A stretch of 12,567 nucleotides of DNA, from positions 196,137-208,703 of the forward strand of contig NZ_ML142855.1 in the NCBI RefSeq assembly GCF_004138495.1, in the 5' to 3' direction. Each line of letters begins with the position of its first letter. The stretch's first letter is position 1. This stretch comes from Phytoactinopolyspora endophytica. GTDB lineage: Bacteria; Actinomycetota; Actinomycetes; Jiangellales; Jiangellaceae. The translations under genes and the position numbers were made by a program. Shown here in pieces: positions 1-7,450 of this stretch. The notes beneath the pieces were generated by a model. The model worked only from the letters and a program-made list of their open reading frames with translations. It was not told the DNA's origin and made no database searches.

Positions 1-2
1 GC

Positions 3-764
3 TACGACGCCGCGCCGCAACGGCGCGAAACGATCCTCGAACAGCTGCGCCGTGCGGGGCACGTGTCCGTGTCCGGCATCAGCCAGCAGCTCAGCGTGTC
101 GGAGATGACCGTCCGGCGGGACCTTCGGCGGCTGGCCGCAAGCGGAGAGGCCGTGCTGGTCCATGGCGGTGCGAGCCTGCCGCCGAACGCCCGCGCGCAC
201 CCGGCGTTCCTCTCTCGGGCGCTGATCAACGGTGACGCCAAGCGCCGGATCGGGCGGGCCGCCGCAGCCATGGTCTCGGGGGGTGACACCGTCGGCATCG
301 ACGCGGGCACCACGGCGCTCGAAGTGGCGACCGCCTTGCCGGACGATTTCGCTGGATGTGTGGTCACCCACTCGGTGCCGGCACTCGCCGCCATGCTCAA
401 CAGGCCCGCCGCTCGGGCCATCGCCGTCGGTGGCGAGCTGTCGCAGGAGAACCAGGCGCTGATCGGCCCGAGCGCGGCACAGTTCGTCGGCAATCTGCGG
501 TTGAACGTGCTGATGCTGGGTGCGACCTCGATCGACGACCGCGGGCTCTACGTCCTTTCTGAGCTCGAGCTCAGCGTCAAACAGGCGATGATCGAGGCCG
601 CTGACCACATTGTCCTGGTCTCTGACACCTCGAAGGAGGGCTCGCCGGGGGCGGTCCGCGTGTGTGGCCTGGAGCGGATCGACACGGTTGTGACCGACGG
701 GTCGTTCGGCGAACGGCTCACCGGACGACTGCGCCAGATCGGTGCACGCGTCGTCGTCGCCTGA
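3..764 (+). CDS. DeoR-family transcriptional regulator, 5' partial
   Basis: The frame is open from the left edge, so the true start lies outside the window; an internal GTG at 63 falls inside the DNA-binding domain and cannot be the start. The N-terminal winged helix-turn-helix is clear: RRETILEQLRRAGHVSV, then SVSEMTVRRDLRRLAASG and LVHGGA, the DeoR signature. The C-terminal DeoRC sensor domain has GDAKRRIGRAAAAMVSGGDTV, the phosphosugar-loop motif GIDAGTT, GGELSQENQALIGPSA and, near the end, LVSDTSKEG. DeoR proteins of this type usually repress sugar catabolic genes and are released by a phosphorylated intermediate. It precedes the catabolic run by 75 bp on the same strand, so it is the first candidate for binding the palindrome at 825-846. 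That link is inferred. The family call is secure. Confidence 0.93.
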   Translation, partial: YDAAPQRRETILEQLRRAGHVSVSGISQQLSVSEMTVRRDLRRLAASGEAVLVHGGASLPPNARAHPAFLSRALINGDAKRRIGRAAAAMVSGGDTVGIDAGTTALEVATALPDDFAGCVVTHSVPALAAMLNRPAARAIAVGGELSQENQALIGPSAAQFVGNLRLNVLMLGATSIDDRGLYVLSELELSVKQAMIEAADHIVLVSDTSKEGSPGAVRVCGLERIDTVVTDGSFGERLTGRLRQIGARVVVA

Positions 765-803
765 CCTCGCTCCCGGATATCCGGACCAGTTTCGTTCGCA
801 CTC

Positions 804-832
804 TTGACATCCATCGCGTTGTCGCAAACACT
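804..832 (+). promoter_or_regulatory. Candidate promoter of the catabolic operon
   Basis: TTGACA at 804-809 is a perfect -35 hexamer. A 17-base spacer leads to a weak -10 (AACACT, 827-832). Transcription would then begin about 839-840, on the ATG of the dehydratase gene, giving a leaderless message. No Shine-Dalgarno sequence precedes any candidate start of that gene, which fits. The -10 is poor, so the promoter is plausible rather than proven. Confidence 0.45.
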
Positions 833-846
833 GCATGCAATGTTTG
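825..846 (+). promoter_or_regulatory. 22-bp palindromic operator candidate
   Basis: Outer arms CAAACA (825-830) and TGTTTG (841-846) flank a self-complementary core TGCATGCA (832-839). Ten of the eleven base pairs across the axis are complementary; only 831/840 mismatches. It lies in the gap between the DeoR gene and the operon and overlaps the predicted -10, transcription start and ATG, where a bound repressor would block RNA polymerase. The protein is either the DeoR regulator upstream or the GntR/FCD regulator at the operon end; the sequence alone does not decide. Confidence 0.65.
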
Positions 847-2042
847 TAAACGAACAACCACATCGGTTCGCCGCCGAGCCGCTCGCGGGCCGCCAGGTGC
901 CGCCGCTTCCGGCCAGCCCGGTCGTGGCTGTCACGTACCGCGTCTTCCGCGCATCGACGACGGACCGGGTGGCGATGTCGTTCGCGCCCATGGCCCACCG
1001 GTCGATGGCCGTCGTCACCGTCGAGCTCGCTGACGGCCGGCGCGGCATGGGGGAGTCCTGGGTGAACTACCCCTCCTGGGCGTGGCGCGAGCGCGCGGCC
1101 ACGATCGACGAGGGTGTCGCCCCGCTCCTTATCGGGCGGACCTTCAAGGACCCGGCCGAGGCCTACGAGCTCTTGACGTCGACGCTCGTGCCGCTCGGCC
1201 GCCAATGGGGTGCACCCGGGCCGATCTACCAGGCCATCAGCGCCGTCGATACCGCTCTGTGGGACATCACCGCTCAGCATGCGGGCGTATCGCTCGGCGT
1301 CGCGCTCGGTGGGGTCCGGGCGATGGAGCTTCGGGTCTACGGGTCCAGCCTGGGACCGACCGATGTGGAGACGACGGCGCGACACTGCCGTGAACTCGGC
1401 CTGACCGCGGTCAAGGTGAAGCTCGGGTTCGGGTGGCAGCGGGACGAGGCGAACCTGCGCCAGGCGCGGGATGTCCTTGGCGACGAGGTCGAGATATTCG
1501 GCGACGCCAACCAGGCATGGTCTCTGCCGCAAGCCCTTCAGATGGCGCCCTTGCTGCGGGAGCTGGGCGTCGCCTGGATCGAGGAGCCGATCAGCGGTGA
1601 CCGTCCGGAGGATCTCGCCGAGCTGCGCACCCGCGGAGGGCTCGCCGTGGCTACCGGGGAGAACCTGCACGGTGCCGCCGCCTTCCGGCCGTACATCGAG
1701 CCGCAATCCGTGGACATCGTTCAGCCGGACCTCTCCAAGGTCGGTGGACCCACCGAGTACCTGCGGGTGCACGAGCTCGCGCACCGGGCGGGCGCCGTCG
1801 TCAACCCTCATCTCTACAACGGTTCCGTGGCGACGGCGGCGACGATCCAGGTCGCGGCGGCCCTGCCGGGCACCCGCCTGGTCGAGTGGGATGTCCGGGC
1901 CAACCCGATGCGAGCCGCGATCGACGCGCTGCTGACTGACCACGGGACCGTGCGGGTGCCGGACGGGCCTGGACTGGGCGTCGAGATCGACCTGGAGGCG
2001 CTCGCCGACGTCGAGGAGGATCTGTGGGCTCCACGATGCTGA
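840..2042 (+). CDS. Mandelate racemase/enolase-superfamily sugar-acid dehydratase
   Basis: A 400-residue member of the enolase superfamily, mandelate racemase subgroup. These enzymes abstract the proton alpha to a carboxylate; most sugar-locus members dehydrate an aldonate or aldarate to a 2-keto-3-deoxy acid. The N-terminal capping domain runs to about residue 140, followed by the (beta/alpha)7 barrel. Visible catalytic elements are the KxK motif (AVKVKLGFG, K192/K194), metal ligands in GDANQAW (D222), WIEEP (E248/E249) and TGEN (E274), the Asp-His dyad D297 (VQPDLSK) and H324 (NPHLYNG), and E349 in VEWD. All are intact, so an active enzyme is expected. I chose ATG 840; an in-frame TTG at 804 coincides with the TTGACA element. 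GTG 897 and 924 are possible but lack a ribosome binding site. The exact substrate cannot be read from the sequence. Confidence 0.88.
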   Translation: MFVNEQPHRFAAEPLAGRQVPPLPASPVVAVTYRVFRASTTDRVAMSFAPMAHRSMAVVTVELADGRRGMGESWVNYPSWAWRERAATIDEGVAPLLIGRTFKDPAEAYELLTSTLVPLGRQWGAPGPIYQAISAVDTALWDITAQHAGVSLGVALGGVRAMELRVYGSSLGPTDVETTARHCRELGLTAVKVKLGFGWQRDEANLRQARDVLGDEVEIFGDANQAWSLPQALQMAPLLRELGVAWIEEPISGDRPEDLAELRTRGGLAVATGENLHGAAAFRPYIEPQSVDIVQPDLSKVGGPTEYLRVHELAHRAGAVVNPHLYNGSVATAATIQVAAALPGTRLVEWDVRANPMRAAIDALLTDHGTVRVPDGPGLGVEIDLEALADVEEDLWAPRC

Positions 2043-2098
2043 CCGTCGGCCTCGACCAGTTCCCGCACCATCGCGCCACCGCCGTGGGAGGTGTGTGA
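2036..2098 (+). other. Possible 20-codon coupling mini-ORF between two genes
   Basis: An ATG at 2036 overlaps the dehydratase stop (ATGCTGA), and after 20 codons (MLTVGLDQFPHHRATAVGGV) the TGA at 2096-2098 overlaps the ATG of the kinase gene (TGATG). The frame thus fills the 55-bp gap with overlaps at both ends. It resembles no family I know and may be chance, but the arrangement would allow ribosomes to pass from one gene to the next. GGGAGG at 2086-2091 lies inside it and serves the kinase. Confidence 0.2.
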
Positions 2099-3276
2099 TG
2101 CGTGTCCTGCTCGGTCAGACCGGTGCGCCCACCGCGGTGGTGAACCGCAGCGTGGCCGGGTTCCTCCGAGGCGCTGGTCCACACGAGGTGATGGTCGCCC
2201 GCGGCGGCCCGGACGCGCTGGTCGCGGGCAGGTTCGAGAAGCTTGCGGACGTCGGCTTCCCGCCCGGCGTGGAGCGTGACGGCGGCTCCTGGCTCGGCGG
2301 AGGCCGTCGCGCCACCAGCCCCGCCGATGTCGACGCCATCGTCACGGAGCTGGAACGGCACTGCGTCGACGGCATCGGGCTGATCGGCGGCAATGGGACG
2401 ATGGCGCTGCTCGCCGCGGTCGCCGGCCGGGCTCGGGAACGTGCCGTCGGCCTGCGCGTCGTCGGCATACCCAAGACCATCGACAACGACCTCCTCGGTG
2501 TCGACCACGCGCCCGGCTTCGCCTCGGCCGCCCGTTACCTCACCACCGTCCTGCCGGACATGGCGCGGGACCACCGGGCGATGACGTCGGTGGAGCCTGT
2601 GCGCATCGTGGAGACCATGGGCCGCGCCGCTGGCTGGCTGGCGCTCGCAGCGACGCTGCCACGCGACCCAGAACATCCGGTGCACCGGGTGTTCACGCCG
2701 GAGCAGGCGTTTGACCGGGACGGGTTCCTGCGAGACGTCCGTGCGCTCGTCGGACGACACGGGCGCGCGCTCGTCGTCGTCAGCGAGGGCTACGCGCCTG
2801 AGCTGACCGACGCGCCGGTGCACGCCACCAACCACACCACTCTGATCACCGGAGGCGTCGCCCGAGAGCTCGCCGCGATGGTCGCGTCCGAGCTGGCTCT
2901 GCCGGCCCGGGGCGAGGTCCTCGGGGTGGCGCAGCGCTGCGCTTCCGCTCTCGCCAGCGGCGTCGACGCCGTCGAGGCCGAACTCGTCGGGTACGAGGCG
3001 GCGCGCCTGCTCATCGGGTCCGGCAGTCGCGTCTGCGGCGGCGGTCCCGACGGTGCCGTCATGGTCGGCATCGAACGGGTCCCTGGCGCCGAGTACGCCG
3101 TCACCTACCCGCTCGTCCCGCTGAACGACGTGATCGGGCTTACCCGCACGGTGCCCGACCGCTGGAGAACGTCCGAGCCGCTCGACCTGCGCTCCTTCCA
3201 TGACTGGCTCACACCGCTCGTGTGCCCGGTCGAGCCGGTGGCTCACACACTCACCGTTCCAACGGAGGAAAGGTAA
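2098..3276 (+). CDS. PfkA-fold phosphotransferase (6-phosphofructokinase-like)
   Basis: A 392-residue protein of the PfkA phosphofructokinase superfamily, cytosolic, expected to phosphorylate a sugar phosphate or related intermediate with ATP or pyrophosphate. The nucleotide/PPi site starts MRVLLGQTGAPTAVVN. The donor loop is GGNGTM (97-102), with Asn99 and Gly100. The catalytic motif PKTIDND has K126, D129 and D131. R169 lies in VRIVETMGR (R176) and Q279-R280 in GVAQR. The last block reads CASALASGVDAVEAELVG instead of the RGGxPSxxDR of ATP enzymes, as in the PPi-dependent clade. K126 also favours PPi, but Gly100 is typical of ATP enzymes, so the donor is unclear. Start ATG 2098 has GGAGG six bases upstream; GTG 2095 is too close. 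Its place between a dehydratase and a sugar importer suggests a dedicated catabolic kinase, not the housekeeping glycolytic one. Confidence 0.85.
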   Translation: MRVLLGQTGAPTAVVNRSVAGFLRGAGPHEVMVARGGPDALVAGRFEKLADVGFPPGVERDGGSWLGGGRRATSPADVDAIVTELERHCVDGIGLIGGNGTMALLAAVAGRARERAVGLRVVGIPKTIDNDLLGVDHAPGFASAARYLTTVLPDMARDHRAMTSVEPVRIVETMGRAAGWLALAATLPRDPEHPVHRVFTPEQAFDRDGFLRDVRALVGRHGRALVVVSEGYAPELTDAPVHATNHTTLITGGVARELAAMVASELALPARGEVLGVAQRCASALASGVDAVEAELVGYEAARLLIGSGSRVCGGGPDGAVMVGIERVPGAEYAVTYPLVPLNDVIGLTRTVPDRWRTSEPLDLRSFHDWLTPLVCPVEPVAHTLTVPTEER

Positions 3277-3282
3277 GAGATC

Positions 3283-4584
3283 ATGCATCCTCGCAGAAAG
3301 CTCATCGCCGGCACCGCCGTGGCGAGCGCGCTCGCGCTCGCCCTTCCTGCTTGCGGAAGCCCGTCCGACGCCACGTCCGGCGGCGCGGACTCGATCACCG
3401 TGATCATGTCCAACCATCCGTTCCAGCGGGGCGTCGAACCGCTCATCGCCGAGTTCGAGGAGGAGACCGGGATCGAGGTAAACGTCGAGACGTTCGCCGA
3501 GCAGCAGGCACGCGACAAGATCCAGCTCAACCTCCAGTCCCAGAGCGCCGCCATGGACGTCTACATGACGCTGCCGTCCCGGGAGGGTCCGCTGTTCGCC
3601 GAGTCGGGCTACTACGAGCCGCTGGATGACTACCTCGCGGATGCCTCTGAGGACTACCAGGCCGACGACTTCGGCAGCGGAGCGATCGATGGGATGAAGG
3701 TGGACGGGACCACATACGCGGTTCCGGTCAACGTCGAGGGCCCCGTGCTGTATTACCGGACCGACCTGTTCGAGGAGTGGGACCTGACGCCGCCGGCGAC
3801 GGTCGACGAGCTCATCGACACCGCCGGGACGATCGCCGAACGCGACCCGGAGATCACGCCGATCACCCTCCGTGGACAGGCTCCGGCGCTACCGTTCACC
3901 TTCGGCCCGTTCGTGCATGGCAACGGTGTCGAATGGACCGACGACGACGGTGCCCCCAACTTCGACGAGCCCGGCGCGGTCGAGGCCATCGAGCAATATG
4001 CGACGCTGGCTCGCGAGTACGGCCCGCCCGGCGTGATCAACTACACCTTCACCGAGTCTTCCGCGCTGTTCGCGCAGGGGAAGGCCGCGATGATGCTCGA
4101 GTCCAGCAACGAGCTGAACAGCGTCGTCGACGAGTCCAACTCGACCGTCGGGGAACAGGTGGGTGTCGTGTCGATGCCCGCCGGGTCAGACCGGTCCTCA
4201 CCCACGGTGCTGTCCTGGGGGCTGGCGATGTCGCCCCACTCGGACAAGAAGGACGACGCCTGGCGGTTCCTCGAGTGGGCGTCCAACCCGCAGACCCAGC
4301 TGGCGTTGACCGAGGCCGACATCGCCCCGCCCCGGACGTCTGTCGCCGAGGATCCCGCCTACACCGACACGCTCGACACGCCCACCTTGCAGGCCTGGCA
4401 CGAGGCCGTCGTCGACCTGCAGGAGAACGGACACGTCGAGGTAGGCCCGGTCGGTTCCGACGCGCCGACGATGCGGCAGGTCATCGGCGACGCCGTGGGT
4501 GAGGTCATTCTCGGCGACATCACCGCCGAGGAGGCGGCCGCGGAGATCCAGGCCGGCCTCGAACCGCTGCTTGCCGAGGAATGA
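3283..4584 (+). CDS. ABC transporter sugar-binding lipoprotein
   Basis: A 433-residue solute-binding protein of the family 1 type (MalE/UgpB-like). It captures substrate outside the membrane and hands it to the two permeases encoded next. The N-terminus MHPRRKLIAGTAVASALALA is a lipoprotein signal peptide with lipobox LPAC; Cys24 would be lipidated after cleavage. The mature part starts with a Gly/Ser-rich linker, then ITVIMSNHPFQRGVEPLIAEFEEETGIEV, the usual first strand and helix. YAVPVNVEGPVLYYRTDLFEEW is the typical hinge block of carbohydrate binders, and the C-terminal part has AWRFLEWASNPQTQL. A ribosome binding site GGAGGAAAGG (3264-3273) precedes ATG 3283, six bases after the kinase stop. 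The mature protein is Asp/Glu-rich, common in actinobacterial binding proteins. Ligand unknown. Confidence 0.93.
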   Translation: MHPRRKLIAGTAVASALALALPACGSPSDATSGGADSITVIMSNHPFQRGVEPLIAEFEEETGIEVNVETFAEQQARDKIQLNLQSQSAAMDVYMTLPSREGPLFAESGYYEPLDDYLADASEDYQADDFGSGAIDGMKVDGTTYAVPVNVEGPVLYYRTDLFEEWDLTPPATVDELIDTAGTIAERDPEITPITLRGQAPALPFTFGPFVHGNGVEWTDDDGAPNFDEPGAVEAIEQYATLAREYGPPGVINYTFTESSALFAQGKAAMMLESSNELNSVVDESNSTVGEQVGVVSMPAGSDRSSPTVLSWGLAMSPHSDKKDDAWRFLEWASNPQTQLALTEADIAPPRTSVAEDPAYTDTLDTPTLQAWHEAVVDLQENGHVEVGPVGSDAPTMRQVIGDAVGEVILGDITAEEAAAEIQAGLEPLLAEE

Positions 4585-4612
4585 GCGGCGAGTGGGAATG
4601 CGACCAGAGGCG

Positions 4613-5593
4613 ATGACGACGACGATGCCGACCGCAACCGAAACCCAACGCCAGGCGCGCGACGGCGGCGACGTCGCGCACCGCTGGCCGCGGCACCGGC
4701 CGTCGCAGCGACACTTCCCGGGAGCGACGCCGGTCTCGCGTGGGTTGTGGCCGCTGATGCTGCCCGCGGTGGTTGTCACCGGTCTGCTTGTGCTCATGCC
4801 GGTGGTGTACACGGTGTGGCTCTCGATCTCCGACCGCCGGCCGGACGGCTCGAACGCGGGGTTCGTCGGCGTGGCGAACTTCTCGCAGATGTTCGACGAC
4901 CCGCTCTTCTGGGACTCGGTGCAGGTGACCCTGTTCCTGCTGGTCGTCTGTCTGGTGGCCGAGACGCTGCTAGGGCTGGCACTCGGCTATCTGCTCAGCA
5001 TCGACGTCCCTGGGAGGCGGATCTTCCAGGGCGTGATGCTGATTCCGGCGATCACCGCCTCGGTGGCCGTCGCCCTGGTGTGGTTGCTGATCTACGATCC
5101 GACCCTGGGCCCGGCGAACCAGATTCTCGACGCCGTCGGGATCGATCCGGTGGTGTGGCTGGGAGATCCGGACATCGCTCCCTGGTCGATCGCTATCGTT
5201 GACATCTGGCAGTGGACACCGCTGATGGCGCTGATCATCGCAGCGGGGATCCGGGCGTTGCCGAACGAGCCATTCGAGGCCGCCGGGATCGACGGAGCGT
5301 CGAACTGGGCCAAGGCACGGCACATCGGGCTGCCGCTTCTCATGCCGGTGATCTCCGTGGCCGTCCTGCTGCGGACTGTCGACCTGGTGCGCTTCTTCGA
5401 CACCGTCTACGTGATGACCCAGGGCGGTCCGGTCAACTCGACCAACACGCTGAACGTGTACGGCTACCGCAGCGCCTTCATCGACCAGGAGGCGAGCTAC
5501 GCCGCAGCCCTGCAGCTGAGCCTGCTGCTGTTGGTCGTGATGATCGCGGGCGTGTTCACGTGGTGGCGAAGGAGGCGGACCATTGAGTACTGA
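4613..5593 (+). CDS. ABC sugar transporter permease (MalF-like)
   Basis: A 326-residue inner-membrane permease with the binding-protein-dependent transport fold. The first membrane segment is WPLMLPAVVVTGLLVLMPVV, after a basic N-terminus of about 40 residues; further segments lie around VTLFLLVVCLVAETLLGLAL, MLIPAITASVAVALVWLLI and the C-terminal LLLVVMIAGVFTWW. The EAA loop that docks on the ATPase is EAAGIDGASNWAKARHIGLP. The frame stays open upstream to 4499, but that part lies within the binding-protein gene; ATG 4613 or ATG 4598 is the likely start. Neither has an ideal ribosome binding site, so the start is uncertain. It pairs with the next permease. The position after the binding protein matches the standard order of CUT1-type importers. 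Confidence 0.92.
   Translation: MTTTMPTATETQRQARDGGDVAHRWPRHRPSQRHFPGATPVSRGLWPLMLPAVVVTGLLVLMPVVYTVWLSISDRRPDGSNAGFVGVANFSQMFDDPLFWDSVQVTLFLLVVCLVAETLLGLALGYLLSIDVPGRRIFQGVMLIPAITASVAVALVWLLIYDPTLGPANQILDAVGIDPVVWLGDPDIAPWSIAIVDIWQWTPLMALIIAAGIRALPNEPFEAAGIDGASNWAKARHIGLPLLMPVISVAVLLRTVDLVRFFDTVYVMTQGGPVNSTNTLNVYGYRSAFIDQEASYAAALQLSLLLLVVMIAGVFTWWRRRRTIEY
5569..5575 (+). promoter_or_regulatory. Ribosome binding site deciding a TTG start
   Basis: AAGGAGG lies inside the end of the first permease gene, seven bases before TTG 5583. This perfect anti-16S match supports TTG as the start of the second permease, whose frame has no ATG nearby. Confidence 0.75.
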
Positions 5594-6428
5594 TACCAGG
5601 CGCGGGCCGGGGCGCGGGCGCGGGCTCGCCCCCGTATACCTCGGCTACGTCGTGGCGGCGCTGATCTTCTTCGGGCCGGTACTGTTCATGGTGTGGTCGG
5701 CGTTCCGCCGCAACGTCGACATCACCGGGTCCATCTTCGACGTGACCTCGCCGCTGACGCTGGACAACTTCACGAACCTCTTCGAGCGCTTCGCGTTCCT
5801 CTACTACATCCGCAACAGCTTCATCATCGCCGGCGGCTCGACACTTCTCGGCCTGTTGCTTGGCGTTCCCGCTGCGTATGTGATCGTCCGTCGGAGACTT
5901 GCCGCGGTGGGTTTCATGACGCTACTGGCTCGGATGGCGCCTGGGGTCATGTTCGTCCTCCCGCTCTTCGTGCTGTCGGTGAACATCGGCGCACCGTCGA
6001 ACAACACGCTGAACTTCTTGCTCTTGATCGCCGCGCACCTGATCATCACGCTCCCGCTGTGCGTATGGCTGCTCATCCCGTTCTTCGAGGACATTCCAGT
6101 CAGCCTGGAGGAGGCCGCCATGCTGGATGGCTGCACGGTGGGACAGCGATTCCGGAACGTCGTGCTTCCGCTGGCGCTCCCTGGGCTGTCCGTCGCCGTG
6201 ACTCTGAGCTTCATCTTCTCGTGGAACTTCTTCCTGTTCGCGCTGGCGCTGGCGAACTCCGACACGGTGCCGTTGCCGGTCATCGCGTTCAACTTCATCG
6301 GCCAGGGCGCCAGCGACTACGGCGGGTTGATGGCGGCCAGCGCCCTGATCTCGCTACCGGCGTTCCTGCTGACGATCCTCGCGCAGCGATGGCTGGTGCG
6401 CGGCCTGACCGGAGGTGCAGTGAAATGA
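5583..6428 (+). CDS. ABC sugar transporter permease (MalG-like)
   Basis: A 281-residue inner-membrane permease, partner of the MalF-like protein. About six membrane segments are visible, beginning with LGYVVAALIFFGPVLFMVWS and ending with ALISLPAFLLTILAQRW. The EAA loop is EEAAMLDGCTVGQRFRNVVLPLALPG, around residues 178-203. The start is TTG with an AAGGAGG site; the gene overlaps the upstream one by 11 bases, and its TGA overlaps the ATG of the dehydrogenase (ATGA), so translation of all three is probably coupled. No ATPase gene follows. In actinobacteria such importers commonly share one MsiK/UgpC-type ATPase encoded elsewhere. Confidence 0.93.
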   Translation: MSTDTRRGPGRGRGLAPVYLGYVVAALIFFGPVLFMVWSAFRRNVDITGSIFDVTSPLTLDNFTNLFERFAFLYYIRNSFIIAGGSTLLGLLLGVPAAYVIVRRRLAAVGFMTLLARMAPGVMFVLPLFVLSVNIGAPSNNTLNFLLLIAAHLIITLPLCVWLLIPFFEDIPVSLEEAAMLDGCTVGQRFRNVVLPLALPGLSVAVTLSFIFSWNFFLFALALANSDTVPLPVIAFNFIGQGASDYGGLMAASALISLPAFLLTILAQRWLVRGLTGGAVK

Positions 6429-7450
6429 CGACGAACACCATGGCCCGGTTCGCCGGGAACGGCGTGATCACGTTCGAGACGAATGATATGGAGCCGGTGC
6501 GCCCTGGCGAGGTGCGGCTGCGGGTGGAGGTGTGCGCCTTGTGCGGCTCGGACAAGCGGCTGCTGGCCGCCGGCTCCAGGGTTGTGCCCGGCCACGAGAT
6601 CGCCGGGGTCGTCGTCGAGACCGCCCGCGATGCCATGTCCGGCGGTGGTACCGGTGGTGACCGCGTCGGCGTCGGGACCCGGGGCATCGTCTACATCCCC
6701 GTGTTCTGCGGGCGTTGCGCCCAGTGCGAGCGCAGCCGGACGAACCGCTGCCTCCAGCTGGGAGAGCTCATCGGCTGGCAACGCGACGGCGGGTTCGCCG
6801 CCTACGTCGACGTCCCGGCGAGGTGCGTGATCCCGGTGCCCGACGACATCGGGCTGGACGTTGCGGTGCTGGGCCTGGACACCGTCGGCACTGCCGCGCA
6901 CGGCCTGCGGATGGCCCTGGCCACGCAGCCCGACGCACCGCAGCGGCTGCTGGTTGTCGGGTGCGGCCCGCTCGGGCTGGGTGTGATCGCAGTCGCCCAG
7001 GAGTTCGGGATCCCGGAGATATACGCCACCGACCCGAATCCGGCCCGCCTGGCGACAGCCCTGGAGAGTGGGGCCAAGGAAGCTACAGACCTGCACAGTC
7101 ACAACCAGTACGACGTTGCGGTGGAGGTGAGCGGCGCCGACCGGGCGCGCGAGCTCGCCCAGCAGGTCATCATGCCCGGCGGGGCCGTGCTCGTTCTCGG
7201 CGAGTCGAACGAGCCTTACACCATGCCGGCGAATCCCCGTTGGCGCCGGACGGACTGCTTCACTGTCCGCTCGTTCTACTTCCCGCTCGACGAGGTGGAG
7301 CAGAACTGGAAGGTGCTGAGGCACTGCGGTCCGTCGCTCCGTGACCGCCTCGCCCATCCGCTCGCCCTGTCCGATCTCCCGGAGGCGTTCGAGTCGTTCG
7401 CCGCGGGTGTCCACCTCAAACCGTTCATCATCACTGGAGCCGCCTCGTGA
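6425..7450 (+). CDS. Zinc-dependent NAD alcohol/polyol dehydrogenase (MDR family)
   Basis: A 341-residue medium-chain dehydrogenase, expected to oxidise a hydroxyl of a sugar, polyol or acid with NAD. The catalytic zinc site shows C40 (LCGSD) and H57-E58 (GHE). The structural zinc lobe has four cysteines with classic spacing: C95, C98, C101, C109 (FCGRCAQCERSRTNRC). The Rossmann motif is GCGPLGLG (G179-G181-G184), and an acidic residue at the end of the second strand (YATDPNP, D203) indicates NAD rather than NADP. ATG 6425 has GGAGGTG (6411-6417) upstream and overlaps the permease stop; the stop overlaps GTG of the aldolase (GTGA). The family resembles sorbitol, threonine and galactitol-phosphate dehydrogenases; substrate cannot be assigned. 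Its position ties it to the imported compound. Confidence 0.92.
   Translation: MTTNTMARFAGNGVITFETNDMEPVRPGEVRLRVEVCALCGSDKRLLAAGSRVVPGHEIAGVVVETARDAMSGGGTGGDRVGVGTRGIVYIPVFCGRCAQCERSRTNRCLQLGELIGWQRDGGFAAYVDVPARCVIPVPDDIGLDVAVLGLDTVGTAAHGLRMALATQPDAPQRLLVVGCGPLGLGVIAVAQEFGIPEIYATDPNPARLATALESGAKEATDLHSHNQYDVAVEVSGADRARELAQQVIMPGGAVLVLGESNEPYTMPANPRWRRTDCFTVRSFYFPLDEVEQNWKVLRHCGPSLRDRLAHPLALSDLPEAFESFAAGVHLKPFIITGAAS

Noticed and set aside
1801..3417. 538-codon open frame on the minus strand
   Set aside because: It lies opposite the dehydratase end, the kinase gene and the binding-protein start, all with clear family motifs. Its translation is a low-complexity Arg/Gly/Ala/His mix typical of antisense frames in high-GC DNA.
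4499..4612. Longer N-terminus for the first permease
   Set aside because: It would overlap the binding-protein gene by 86 bases and adds an Arg/Pro-rich stretch unlike a permease.
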